Both the position numbers and the translations under genes were made by a program. DNA of 49,216 nucleotides, taken from the NCBI GenBank assembly GCA_903929795.1, contig CAIYWC010000093.1, positions 1-49,216 on the forward strand, written 5' to 3'. Under the pieces are notes generated by a model. It ran no database searches and had not been told where the DNA came from. It saw nothing but the letters and a program-made list of their open reading frames with translations. The stretch is from an uncultured Myxococcales bacterium. GTDB lineage: Bacteria > Myxococcota_A > UBA9042. Of the stretch, positions 19,599-28,542 are shown piece by piece (position 1 is the stretch's first letter; every line of letters starts with the position of its first letter).

Positions 19599-20830
19599 TG
19601 CGCTTGGCTCACGACGGTACCCCAGAGCGTGACGCGCGTTGGCAGCGCTTCCAGGCTGCCGTGACCCGCCGCCAGCAGTGCCTGCAGCAGCAGCTCCGGA
19701 TCGTCCGGCGCGCCCACCGGCCTCGTCACCGCCACCACGTGCGCCGGCGCGCCCACCGCCAGCGTGCCCAGCCCCGCGAGCTGCGGGTCAAACTGCGCCA
19801 GCCACGCGCCTGGAATGACCGTCGCCCGCGCCAGCGCCTCGCCCGCGCGCACGGGCGCATGGCCCGCGTGAACCGACAAAAACCGTTGCATCACGTGCAG
19901 TTGACTCAGGCTCGGCCCCGCGCCCACGTCGGTCGCCAGCACCCACGGCACGCCCGCCGCCCACAGCCGCTCGATCGGCATCCGCCCGGAGCCGAGCGCC
20001 TCGTTGCTCGTCGGGCAGTGGGCCACCAGCGTCCGGGTCGCCGCCAGCCGCGCCAGCTCCCGATCCGCCAGGTGCACGCCGTGCGCCAACACCGTCCGGG
20101 GGCCCAGCAGCCCGGCCGCATCGTAGACGTCGGTGTAGTCGCGCGCGTCCGGAAACAGCTGGCGCACCCATGCGATTTCCTCACGGTTCTCGGCCAGATG
20201 GCTCTGCACCGGCCAGCCCGTCGCCCGCGCCGCGTCGCCACACGCCCGCAGCCCCGCCAGGTCGACGTTCGGGGCAAACCGCGGCGCAATCGCCACGCGC
20301 CGGCTATGCAGCGCGTGCAGCATCGCCAGCGTCTCCTGTGCCGGCCGCAGCAGCGCCTTCGGGGCGTTTTGGCTCATGATCGCCGGCCCTTCCAAAAAGC
20401 CGCGCGGCGTCTCCTCCAGAAAAACGGGCGTCGATTCAGCGAATGGCGAGCCGAAAAACAGCCCCGCGCACGTCCCTGCGCGCGTGATCGCCGCGAGAAA
20501 CTGCCGGACGTGCTGCCGCGCCAGGGCCAAGTCCGCAAACGCCGCTTCCGCCGGCCAAATCGCGTCGCGCAGCCACGGCAGCAGCTGGCCCGCGAACTGC
20601 CCGCGCACGTGCGCCTGGGGCCAGTGGCAGTGCAGGTCGACAAAGCCGGGCAGCAGCAGCGGCGCATCCGTCGGCGGCGGCGAGGGCAGCGCGCGGATCT
20701 CGGTAAACCGTCCATGCTGCCAAGTCAGCTCGGCGTGCGGCAGCAGGTGCAGCGCGCCGCCAGGCTGGGGCAACAGCGCGGCGCCGCTTATCTGCCCGTC
20801 GCCGAGGAGCGTTCGTCCGTCGAGCTGCAC
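19595..20830 (-). CDS. guaD: Guanine deaminase
   Basis: 411 aa amidohydrolase-superfamily TIM barrel. Zinc and substrate motifs appear in order: PGFVDLHCHWPQ, QSHLAENREEIAW, VLAHGVHL, AHCPTSNEALGSG and TDVGAGPSLSQL. Together these are characteristic of guanine deaminase rather than atrazine/cytosine deaminases. It hydrolyses guanine to xanthine and ammonia in purine salvage. The start is a GTG at 20830 placed directly after the TAA of the TPR gene, with AGGAAG 4 bases upstream inside that gene's end, so translation is probably coupled. No other purine genes are nearby. Confidence 0.85.
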   Translation of the reverse strand: MQLDGRTLLGDGQISGAALLPQPGGALHLLPHAELTWQHGRFTEIRALPSPPPTDAPLLLPGFVDLHCHWPQAHVRGQFAGQLLPWLRDAIWPAEAAFADLALARQHVRQFLAAITRAGTCAGLFFGSPFAESTPVFLEETPRGFLEGPAIMSQNAPKALLRPAQETLAMLHALHSRRVAIAPRFAPNVDLAGLRACGDAARATGWPVQSHLAENREEIAWVRQLFPDARDYTDVYDAAGLLGPRTVLAHGVHLADRELARLAATRTLVAHCPTSNEALGSGRMPIERLWAAGVPWVLATDVGAGPSLSQLHVMQRFLSVHAGHAPVRAGEALARATVIPGAWLAQFDPQLAGLGTLAVGAPAHVVAVTRPVGAPDDPELLLQALLAAGHGSLEALPTRVTLWGTVVSQAQ

Positions 20831-22303
20831 TTACTTCCTGGATTTCGTGGCTTTCTTGGCTTTTTTGCCAGACGCCTTATGCACCTTGGTCATCAGCGCC
20901 TTGGGCACCGCGGGCCGATGCAAGTCATGGCCGTGCTTTTTCGCCGCGTGCTTGGCCTTGACCGGCGCCGGCGCGGGCGGTGGCGGTGGTGTCGCCTCGG
21001 GCGGCGGTGGCGGTGGCGGCGGCGGCGGCGCCAATTCCGCCAGCTGCTGGCTCACCGCCGGCAGCGGCTTGACGCCCGGGTCCACGGCCATCCGCAGCTG
21101 CTGCTGCCATTCAGCGTGGCGCAGCCGGATGAACTGGTAGAGGTCGGCGTTCGGATCGCGGCCTGTCGCCTGGCGCAGCACCGGCAGGTTGAGCATCGCC
21201 CGCGCTTGCTGGAATTCGCCCCGCAAAATAACGACTTCCGCGAGCGCCTTGAGCGCGCCCGGGTGACCTGGCTTCTTGACGAGGATCGCGCGCAGCACCT
21301 TGTCCGCGTCCGCCAGCCGGTTGTCCCGGATCCACAGCTCCGCCTGCACCAGCTCCGACACGATGCCGCGCTCCGGACCCACGCGCCAAATCGGCAGCAG
21401 CTGGCGCGCCAGCACGTCGTCGCCGTCCGCCAACGCCTGCAGCACCGCGATCCGAATCGACCGGCCTTGCGGCACCATCGGCACCGCCGTCCCGCTCGAC
21501 CCGCGCTCGCGCACCCATTTGGCCAGCAGCGGCCGCGTCTTCACGGCGCCCGCGTGGGTCGGGTCCAGCTGCAGCGTCTTGTCCACCGCGACCAGCGCCG
21601 CCAGCAGATCGCCCGCGCCCAGCTTGGCCATCGCCAGTCGCCAGTGCCGTTCAGCCGTCGGCGCCGCTTGTGCAGCCATGGCAAACCACGCCGCGGCGTC
21701 GACAAATCGGCCCTGGGCAAAGAGCGCGTCGCCTTGCGCCTGCAGCGCCTCGGGAGAATCGGAATCCGCCGCGGCCACCGGCTGCTCGGGCGGCGGCGTG
21801 TTCGTCGCGGTCGTCGCGGAGGTCGCGGGCGTCTGGCTGAGCGACGCGAGCTCGCCTGCCGCCCATTGGCCCAGCGCGTCCAGCTGGCCGTTTTGCGGCG
21901 GATGCCGCGCCGCCACGCCCTGGACAATCCGCAGCGCTGTGTCATTTTGCCCCAGCTGGCGCAGGCAGCCCACCTCGCCGCGCCGCGCGTCGTCGTCCGG
22001 CGCCGCCGACTGCAGCAGCTGGTACTGCGTCAGCGCGTCCTGGCAGCGATCGACGCGCCGCAGGGCATCCGCGAGCAACCGCCGCGCACCTCGGTCGTCG
22101 GGATCGGCGTGGACGGCCAAGCGAAACGCCGCGACCGCCGCGGAGTTGTCGCCGCGTGCCAGCGCCTCCAATCCCGTGTCGATCGACTCAGCGGCCGTCG
22201 GCTGCTTGGCTGCCGTCGCGGTCGGCGCCGACGGCAGGTCCGCGGCAAGCGCGTGCGAGGCGAAAAAGCTCAGCCCCAACGTCAGCAAGTGTGCGACTTT
22301 CAT
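20831..22303 (-). CDS. Exported TPR-repeat protein with poly-Pro and Lys-rich tail
   Basis: 490 aa from the ATG at 22303, with Sec signal MKVAHLLTLGLSFFASHALA. Residues 35-390 contain several TPR-like helical pairs (ALARGDNSAAVAAFRLAVHADPDD region; GDALFAQGRFVDAAAWFAMA region; ELWIRDNRLADADKVLRAIL region). They are interrupted by a Pro/Thr linker. The C-terminus has a run of ten Pro and a second Pro/Ala tract, then a strongly basic tail rich in Lys/His that may bind peptidoglycan, DNA or polyphosphate. Probably periplasmic scaffold. It lies just upstream of guanine deaminase, but no functional link is evident. Confidence 0.75.
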   Translation of the reverse strand: MKVAHLLTLGLSFFASHALAADLPSAPTATAAKQPTAAESIDTGLEALARGDNSAAVAAFRLAVHADPDDRGARRLLADALRRVDRCQDALTQYQLLQSAAPDDDARRGEVGCLRQLGQNDTALRIVQGVAARHPPQNGQLDALGQWAAGELASLSQTPATSATTATNTPPPEQPVAAADSDSPEALQAQGDALFAQGRFVDAAAWFAMAAQAAPTAERHWRLAMAKLGAGDLLAALVAVDKTLQLDPTHAGAVKTRPLLAKWVRERGSSGTAVPMVPQGRSIRIAVLQALADGDDVLARQLLPIWRVGPERGIVSELVQAELWIRDNRLADADKVLRAILVKKPGHPGALKALAEVVILRGEFQQARAMLNLPVLRQATGRDPNADLYQFIRLRHAEWQQQLRMAVDPGVKPLPAVSQQLAELAPPPPPPPPPPEATPPPPPAPAPVKAKHAAKKHGHDLHRPAVPKALMTKVHKASGKKAKKATKSRK

Positions 22304-22337
22304 GGGCGGCTCCCTCCGCGGCGCGCGCGCCGTTGGC

Positions 22338-24323
22338 TTACAATTCGTCCGGCGAGGCAATGTACCCTTTCACTGCGGACGCCGCTACCACCAATGGGCT
22401 GGCCAGATAGACCTTGCCCGGACCTGAACGGCCGGGAAAGTTGCGGTTGATTGCGCTGACAGTGACCTGATCGGGCCGCGCCGAGACGCCGGGGCCAGCG
22501 TTGATGCACGCGTCGCAACTGGGGTCGATGACCTTGGCGCCGGCAGCGGCGAAAATCGCCGGGTAGCCCTGTTGGACCGCGTATTCCTTGATCTTTTGGC
22601 TGCCGTACTGGATGAACAGCTGCACGCCGTCGGCCACGTGCAGGCCTTTGTCGACCGCCGTGCGCAGGACCGACGCGTACATATCCATGTCCGCCATTTT
22701 GCCGCCCGTGCACGAACCGCCGTACGCCACCTGGATCGCCACGTGTGGGCCCAGATCCTGCAAGGGCACGCCGTTGCGCGGGTCGCCCGGCGTCGCGACC
22801 ATCAGGTCCAAGTGGTCGAGATCAATCTCAAAACTTGCCAAGTACTGGGCATCCGCGTCGCTGCGCAGAAATTCCACGCCGGACGTGTCGATGCCCGGGC
22901 GGATGCGCTCGAGATAGGCCACGACGGTCGCATCCGCGGCGATCACGCCGGTCGTCGCGCCGGCTTCCACGGCCATGTTCGCCAGCGTCGCACGCTCGTC
23001 CATGCCCAGGGCCTCGATGCCAGGTCCGCAGAATTCAAGCACTTTCCCGATGGCCTTGCCGTCCTTGATGAACGGCGTCGCCATGATGCGCAAGATGATG
23101 TCCTTGGCGGCGATGCCGGGCTTCAACGTGCCCGTGACGTGGAACCGCACCGTTTCCGGCACAGACACGCGAATGTCCTTGGTGTACCAAGTGTTGGCCA
23201 TGTCGGTCGAGCCGACGCCGAACGCGAAAGTCCCCAGCGCGCCCGCGGTGCACGTGTGTGAGTCGGTGCCGACGACGATGTCGCCCGGCAGCGCGATGTC
23301 TTCCAGCACCGCGTTGTGGCAGATCGCCTCGCTGCCCGAGCCGTCCGCCAGCTCGTCGTACAGCCGGATGCCCTGGTCTGCGCAGAATTCCCGCTGGATC
23401 ACCGGCAAAAGCGCCGCCTGCTTGTCCAGACCCATCGCCTTGTGCTTGTCCGACATGACCTGCGAAAGAAAAGTCAGGTGGTCGCGGAACGCGAAAATGC
23501 TTTGCGGATCCTTGACCTTCGCGTCCCTGCCCACGCCTTGCTTGAATGCGACCTGCGCCATCGCCGTGGTGTAGTCGTGGCTGAAGCGCACATCGGTCCG
23601 CACAAAAACCGCGTCGCCCGGCTTGACCGCCGGCACGCCGAGCTGGCCGGTCTTCGCGTTCACGATGACCTTTTTGGCAATGATTTTCTCCACCAGCGTC
23701 ATCGGCCGCGGTGGCGTGGTCAGCGACGGCGGCTGGATCTCACCGCCCAGCCGCGCCGTGTTGTAGGCAAACAGCCCGCCGCGCAACACGATTTCCTGCG
23801 CCACGGGGTCCAGACCGGTGACAAATTCTGCCAGCGGGATCGCCTCGCCGGCCTGGATGCGGCCGATGAGGCCAAAGTCGTGTGAGGTCAAAAGGCCAAT
23901 GTTTTGGCTATTTTGGCCGTAAATTTTCTCAATCGTCTGGGCGATGATCAGGTGCACGCCGGCGGCCTGTTCCGAGAACGGCGCGGTCTCGCGCGACGAG
24001 CCGCAGCCCTTGGACTTGCCGCTGACGATGACCGCGAAGTCGCCGTTTTTGATGCTGTCCCGCTCGATCGCGCCGCCACGCAGTCCGACCAGGCTGTAAT
24101 CGCCGAGCGTCTCGTCGAAGTAAAAGCAGACCCAGCCGGGCGTGATTTCGTCGGTGGAGATGTTGTCGATGAGCGGAAGTGTTGGATCCCATGGCAGATT
24201 TTCGCCGGCGAGCTGGCGGCGGATGAGCGCGATGTCCTCGTAGAGGAACAGGATTCGGCCGGTGAAGCGCACGGCGGGACGGCCGTCGGGAAGCGTCGTG
24301 TGCTGCAAGTGCTTGTCGATCAT
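22338..24323 (-). CDS. Aconitase/isopropylmalate-isomerase family hydro-lyase with N-terminal swivel domain
   Basis: 661 aa from the ATG at 24323. The swivel (LeuD-like) domain comes first (about 1-250: DNISTDEITPG, KSKGCGSSRE). The large LeuC-like domains follow (about 255-661: GTDSHTCTAGALG, GGSCTGGK, SCDACINAGPG, INRNFPGRSG). Cys538 (GSCTGG) and Cys603/Cys606 are the expected [4Fe-4S] ligands. The order resembles AcnB without its HEAT-like domain and is permuted relative to AcnA. The usual GSCTNS reads GSCTGG. Substrate (citrate, isopropylmalate, homocitrate or another) cannot be fixed from sequence. It ends 35 bp before the TPR gene begins on the same strand. Confidence 0.85.
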   Translation of the reverse strand: MIDKHLQHTTLPDGRPAVRFTGRILFLYEDIALIRRQLAGENLPWDPTLPLIDNISTDEITPGWVCFYFDETLGDYSLVGLRGGAIERDSIKNGDFAVIVSGKSKGCGSSRETAPFSEQAAGVHLIIAQTIEKIYGQNSQNIGLLTSHDFGLIGRIQAGEAIPLAEFVTGLDPVAQEIVLRGGLFAYNTARLGGEIQPPSLTTPPRPMTLVEKIIAKKVIVNAKTGQLGVPAVKPGDAVFVRTDVRFSHDYTTAMAQVAFKQGVGRDAKVKDPQSIFAFRDHLTFLSQVMSDKHKAMGLDKQAALLPVIQREFCADQGIRLYDELADGSGSEAICHNAVLEDIALPGDIVVGTDSHTCTAGALGTFAFGVGSTDMANTWYTKDIRVSVPETVRFHVTGTLKPGIAAKDIILRIMATPFIKDGKAIGKVLEFCGPGIEALGMDERATLANMAVEAGATTGVIAADATVVAYLERIRPGIDTSGVEFLRSDADAQYLASFEIDLDHLDLMVATPGDPRNGVPLQDLGPHVAIQVAYGGSCTGGKMADMDMYASVLRTAVDKGLHVADGVQLFIQYGSQKIKEYAVQQGYPAIFAAAGAKVIDPSCDACINAGPGVSARPDQVTVSAINRNFPGRSGPGKVYLASPLVVAASAVKGYIASPDEL

Positions 24324-24444
24324 GGTGAACTCGCGAATGGGTGCGGATGGAGGCCCGGCGCGCGGGCGGGCTGACTGTAGCATGTGCGGCGTCCGTGTCA
24401 CGCGGAGGCGGCCGGCGGCGTTTTGCGCTACGCTGGCGTTCGTG

Positions 24445-25083
24445 ATGCTGCGCGCGCTGCCGATCCTGCTGGTCTTGACGTTCGCGCACGGCGCTGCGGC
24501 GCTGATGCCGGCCGATCTGCCAAAATGTCCAGTGAAAACAGCGTCGTGCATCGCGCTGGACTTGTGGCTGCCCGGCGATTTTGCCGATCTCCCGTGGCTG
24601 CAGACCCAGATCGGGGCGGCGGATGAGCGGCTCGCGGCGATCGGCGCGGGCGTCCAGGTGGTGGCGGTGCACACGCTGCCCGCGGCGCTGACGCAAATCC
24701 AGACGGTCGCGCAGCGCACGGCGCTGGGGGAGCGCGGCCATCAGGCGCCGCTGCGCTGGTTTGTCGTGGCGCACCTGGCCGACGCCGAGGACCGCCAGGC
24801 GGTGCGCAAGGGCGTAACATGGCGCAACGGCAGTGATTTTTGGGTGATCGAGTCGCAGACTGCCATGCGCTGGGTCCTGGCGCATGAGCTGGGCCACGTG
24901 CTGGGTCTGCCACACAGCGTGCAGCCGGCGTCGATCATGAACAAGACGCCGCGTCTGTGGCCGCCGCCGTGGCAGATTGGCTTTACCGCACGCGAACAGC
25001 CGATCATGCGCCGCACGCTCGCGCGGCTGGTGCGCGCGGGGCGAGTCCACCTGCACGCGCCTGGGCAGGTCGATAAACTGTAG
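24445..25083 (+). CDS. Secreted matrixin-like zinc metalloprotease
   Basis: 212 aa from the ATG at 24445 (MLRALPILLVLTFAHGAAA signal peptide). An ATG at 24382 is an alternative that would extend the n-region. The zinc-binding motif LAHELGHVLGLPHS fits HExGHxxGxxH of metzincins, and a Met-turn-like SIMN follows 10 residues later. No pro-domain cysteine switch is obvious. Likely secreted or periplasmic and active on proteins. It is divergent from the aconitase-family gene with about 120 bp between starts. Confidence 0.8.
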   Translation: MLRALPILLVLTFAHGAAALMPADLPKCPVKTASCIALDLWLPGDFADLPWLQTQIGAADERLAAIGAGVQVVAVHTLPAALTQIQTVAQRTALGERGHQAPLRWFVVAHLADAEDRQAVRKGVTWRNGSDFWVIESQTAMRWVLAHELGHVLGLPHSVQPASIMNKTPRLWPPPWQIGFTAREQPIMRRTLARLVRAGRVHLHAPGQVDKL

Positions 25084-25188
25084 CGAATTGAAGGACATCA
25101 GCGCCGCGCACTTGTCAGGACGCGCTGCGACAACAGACTGGATAGGGCCGCCGGCCAGTTTGGGCTGTGCGCGCCGCTGGAGGTCCGC

Positions 25189-26214
25189 ATGTCGTCGCGT
25201 CAACTATTTGTATTTATTGGGATGTGTCTGGCTGCGTGCCAGCAGGTGCCCGCAGCCGAGGCCGCGCCGCCGTCGGGCTATGTCCACCGCAAGATCAGCG
25301 CTTCCGGCTACGACGTGACGCCGCTGTCGCCCGCCGAAGTCGCGCGGCTGGCGCGCGGGCTGACCCAGGCGCAGCGGGACGTGCTGCTGCGGGCGGGCAC
25401 GGAGCCGGCGTTTTGCGGCGGCCTGCTGGAGAACAAGAAGCCCGGCGTCTACATCTCGGCGCTGGGCGGCTTGCCGCTGTTTCGCTCGTCGGCCAAGTTT
25501 GAGTCCGGTACGGGCTGGCCAAGCTTCTTTGCGCCGTTCGATCCCGACCACGTCATCGAAAAACCGGATAATTCCGGGGGCATGGCGCGCGTGGAGATCC
25601 TGGACGCGCGCTCGGGCGGGCACCTGGGCCACGTTTTTGACGACGGGCCGCGGCCGACGGGCAAGCGCTATTGCCTCAACTCCGCGGCGCTGATCTTCGT
25701 GCCCGACGGCGAGCCGCTGCCCGCGCAATCGCAGCCGGTCAACGCGCAAAAGGCCTATTTCGCCGGCGGCTGTTTTTGGGGTGTGGAGGACATCCTGCAG
25801 CGCACACCCGGCGTCATCGAGGCGACCTCGGGCTACATGGGCGGCAAGACCGCGGGTCCGGGCTACCACCAGGTCAGCTCCGGTGACACGGGCCACGCGG
25901 AATCGGTGGAAGTGGAATTTGACGCCGATCGCGTGAGCTACCGGCACTTGTTGGAGGTGCTGTTCAGCAAAATCGACCCGACGACGCTCAATCGCCAGGG
26001 TCCGGACGAAGGGACGCAATATCGCAGCGCGATTTTCGCCGCGGATGCGGAGCAAAAGCGCGTCGCGGAGCAGTTCCTGCGGCAGCTGGCCAAGGAGCCG
26101 CGGTTTGCCGGGCGGTCGATCGTCACGACCGTGGAGCGCGCGCAGACATTTTGGCCGGCGGAAGACTACCATCAGGATTACCACGAGAAACACGGAGGGA
26201 CGTGCGAGCCCTAG
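25189..26214 (+). CDS. msrBA: MsrB-MsrA fusion methionine sulfoxide reductase (lipoprotein)
   Basis: 341 aa. The start MSSRQLFVFIGMCLAACQQ carries lipobox LAAC, so it is probably membrane-anchored in the periplasm. The MsrB domain (about 40-185) has ESGTGWPSFF, HLGHVFDDGP and the catalytic RYCLNSAAL. The two CxxC zinc pairs of many MsrB proteins are absent, placing it in the zinc-free type. The MsrA domain (about 187-340) has AGGCFWGVED with the catalytic Cys, EGTQYRSAIF and the final HGGTCEP, whose Cys may resolve. The enzyme repairs both R- and S-methionine sulfoxide in exported proteins. Gene ends 9 bp from the convergent CHAT gene. Confidence 0.93.
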   Translation: MSSRQLFVFIGMCLAACQQVPAAEAAPPSGYVHRKISASGYDVTPLSPAEVARLARGLTQAQRDVLLRAGTEPAFCGGLLENKKPGVYISALGGLPLFRSSAKFESGTGWPSFFAPFDPDHVIEKPDNSGGMARVEILDARSGGHLGHVFDDGPRPTGKRYCLNSAALIFVPDGEPLPAQSQPVNAQKAYFAGGCFWGVEDILQRTPGVIEATSGYMGGKTAGPGYHQVSSGDTGHAESVEVEFDADRVSYRHLLEVLFSKIDPTTLNRQGPDEGTQYRSAIFAADAEQKRVAEQFLRQLAKEPRFAGRSIVTTVERAQTFWPAEDYHQDYHEKHGGTCEP

Positions 26215-26223
26215 CCCGGAGCG

Positions 26224-28542
26224 TCAGTCCGGGCCCGCGCCGGCGCTCAAAACCAGCGCCGTGTCGCCATAAAACACGTAGGCGAGGTACGTGGGATCGC
26301 CGGTTTCGTAAAAGCCGATCCGCGCCTGGCGCACCGCGTCCGCGACTGAGATGCGACTGCCGTCGGGCAGGCCGGCGCCATAGAAGCGCTTCGCGAAATC
26401 CGCCGCGCCGCGATCGCCCAGCGGCCACAAACCGCCGACGTATCCGCTGGCGCCGGTCTCCAGCATCGCCGGTCCCCAGCCGTCGACGAAGCCCGCGACC
26501 CGTTCCGCGCGGCCGACATCGCACGCGTTCAGGAAGATCAGCGGATGCGCGCCGCCCCAATGGCCGGACAGCCCTTTCCAAGTCATTAAATTCAGAGCGG
26601 TATTTGCCAATTGAATCGTGAAGCTCGGCGTATGCTGCTCACTGCGCTGTACCTCGCCGTGACCGGCAAAATGCACGATGCCGGCCACCGCGCCGTTCTT
26701 GCCCGCCAGCAGCCCGCCCACGCCGTCCAGCGTACCCGGCACGGCCTGAAAGTGCTTGCGCGCCAAGCGCTTGAGCGTCGCGACTTCCGCGACCTGCGCC
26801 GGCAGCTTGAGCGCGCCCTGATAGTCCGGCGCGACCACCATCAACCGGTCAAAAGCGAGCGCCGCAGCCGGCCGCGCCAGGACATTCTGGTCGTTGGAGA
26901 TGTGCCAGCGGGCGACCTGGTATTGGATGCCCAGAAAATCCGTCTCCTTGTCGGTGCCCGCCAGCGGCGCGATCATCAGCTCCCACGGCAGCCGCGGACT
27001 GTTGGTGAAGATCTGGATCGTCTTGAAATTGCCGCCGAGCTTACGCTGCAATTCCGTCAGCGCGGTCTTGAACGCCGGCGGCGCAAAGCGGCGGTAGAGC
27101 TCGCGGCCAAAGCCGTGCAGCATCGCGATGTTTGCGTCTTTGTTGACCGTCTTGTCGGTCATCACGGCGTTGGCCAGCCAGGCGAACCGGCCGTACTGGG
27201 TCAGCAGCCACGCGTCCAAGTCCTGCGGCATCGCCTGCGTCGCCATGGCGGGCTGCAAATGCGGGGACTGCACCAGGATCTGCATCGCGTCCGGCTGGGT
27301 CGGATCCAGGCCTTCCAGCACCCACAGCGTCAGATCGGGCGGCGGCGCGTCGAATGCCAGCGTCGCGCCCGCGGCTTGGACCTTGGCCGGCTGGGTCGGC
27401 TGGGTCGGCTGGGTCGGCGGCGGCGCGGTGGCCGAGGCGCTCACGACGGGCACGGCGCGCGTCGCCACCGCCGGCGCGTCGGTCGGGCCGAGAATCGCGA
27501 TCGGCTTGGCCACCTTCGCCAAAAAGCGGCCTTTTTCCCAGAACGTGGCGTACAGCTCCGTCTGCAGCCGCGGCACGCTGACCGGCCGCGCCCGCAGCTG
27601 GAACAGCGCCGGCGCCGAATCGCCCGCGTCCGGCAGCGCAATCGTCTGCAGGTTCTGGCCGCCGATGACCTCAAACCCCGGCGCCGACAGCGCGACCTGC
27701 AGCTGCCAGGTCTGGTCCTCGGCCTTCTCGCTCAGGTTGAGCTCCAACCGCCCGTCTTCACTGATTTTTCCGCTGCGAATCTGCACATCCGGGCTCAGCT
27801 GCAGTTCGGTCAGCGAGACTTGAACGGCGAACGCGGTGCCGGGCGCCACCTCGCTAGGCGCCTCCATCGTCGGAAACCGCTTGACCGGCTTGCCCATGAC
27901 GGCGACTTCGTCCAGGCGAATCACCTTGTGCGCACCGGACTTGCTGGCCTTGGGCGGGTCAGGCGGCGCGGGCGCAGACGAACTTGCGCGGTGTTCCGCG
28001 GCCATGGCCGACTTCTGCGGCCCCAGCTGCTCCTGCAGCGCAAGCTCGCGTTCCAGCGCTGCGGCCAGCTGCGCCTCTGCCTCGGAGGATTGCTGCTGGC
28101 TCGCCGAACTCGTCGTCGCACGCGCGACCTGACGCTCCCGCTGCGACTCCGCCTGCCGTTCCCGGCGCTGCTCGACTTGCCGCGCCCTTTGCTCCGAGCC
28201 CGAGGTCCGCTGCATTTGGGCCGCCGACTGCCGCTCGCGCTCCTGCGCCGCGCGCGCCTCCGCCTCCGCCTGCGCACGCTCCGCCTCGGAGTCATCAGGC
28301 GTGGACTTGCTGACGCCATCCGAATCGGGCGCTGCACCATTGGGCGGTGGCGGCGGAGGTGGCGGCGGCGGCTCGTCGCTTTGCGCGTTGCCGCTGCCAG
28401 GGCCCGGCGTTTCCATCCGCACAAACCGGTCCGGCGCATCGGGCAGCTCGTCCGCTCCTCGCCGAGCCGCATTCGCGCCGGTGCAACCGGACAACGCAAC
28501 CGCCAGAATCCAGCACGCCAGCAGGGACATCCTTGACTTCAC
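26224..28542 (-). CDS. CHAT-domain (caspase-like) lipoprotein with coiled coil
   Basis: 772 aa from a GTG at 28542 with GGAGGG 8 bases upstream; an internal ATG at 28530 is the alternative. Lipobox LSGC ends the signal. Then come a run of ten Pro, a Gln/Glu/Arg/Ala-rich coiled coil (about 60-190), a beta-rich region (about 220-380), a TQP repeat linker and the C-terminal CHAT protease domain (about 480-770). The catalytic dyad is present: His628 in VHFAGHGE and Cys674 in IFLNACDVG. CHAT proteases act in regulated proteolysis or cell death (separase/caspase clan). An envelope-anchored CHAT protein without TPRs is uncommon; substrate unknown. Confidence 0.88.
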   Translation of the reverse strand: MKSRMSLLACWILAVALSGCTGANAARRGADELPDAPDRFVRMETPGPGSGNAQSDEPPPPPPPPPPNGAAPDSDGVSKSTPDDSEAERAQAEAEARAAQERERQSAAQMQRTSGSEQRARQVEQRRERQAESQRERQVARATTSSASQQQSSEAEAQLAAALERELALQEQLGPQKSAMAAEHRASSSAPAPPDPPKASKSGAHKVIRLDEVAVMGKPVKRFPTMEAPSEVAPGTAFAVQVSLTELQLSPDVQIRSGKISEDGRLELNLSEKAEDQTWQLQVALSAPGFEVIGGQNLQTIALPDAGDSAPALFQLRARPVSVPRLQTELYATFWEKGRFLAKVAKPIAILGPTDAPAVATRAVPVVSASATAPPPTQPTQPTQPAKVQAAGATLAFDAPPPDLTLWVLEGLDPTQPDAMQILVQSPHLQPAMATQAMPQDLDAWLLTQYGRFAWLANAVMTDKTVNKDANIAMLHGFGRELYRRFAPPAFKTALTELQRKLGGNFKTIQIFTNSPRLPWELMIAPLAGTDKETDFLGIQYQVARWHISNDQNVLARPAAALAFDRLMVVAPDYQGALKLPAQVAEVATLKRLARKHFQAVPGTLDGVGGLLAGKNGAVAGIVHFAGHGEVQRSEQHTPSFTIQLANTALNLMTWKGLSGHWGGAHPLIFLNACDVGRAERVAGFVDGWGPAMLETGASGYVGGLWPLGDRGAADFAKRFYGAGLPDGSRISVADAVRQARIGFYETGDPTYLAYVFYGDTALVLSAGAGPD

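Noticed and set aside
19139..22450. Open frame of about 1100 codons antisense to guaD and the TPR gene
   Set aside because: Arg/Gln/His-rich translation typical of the reverse complement of GC-rich genes; it overlaps two well-supported genes and begins inside a signal-peptide gene.
27389..27415. Three 9-bp tandem repeats (GGCTGGGTC) in the CHAT gene
   Set aside because: Short in-frame linker repeat (TQP units); could slip but is unremarkable.
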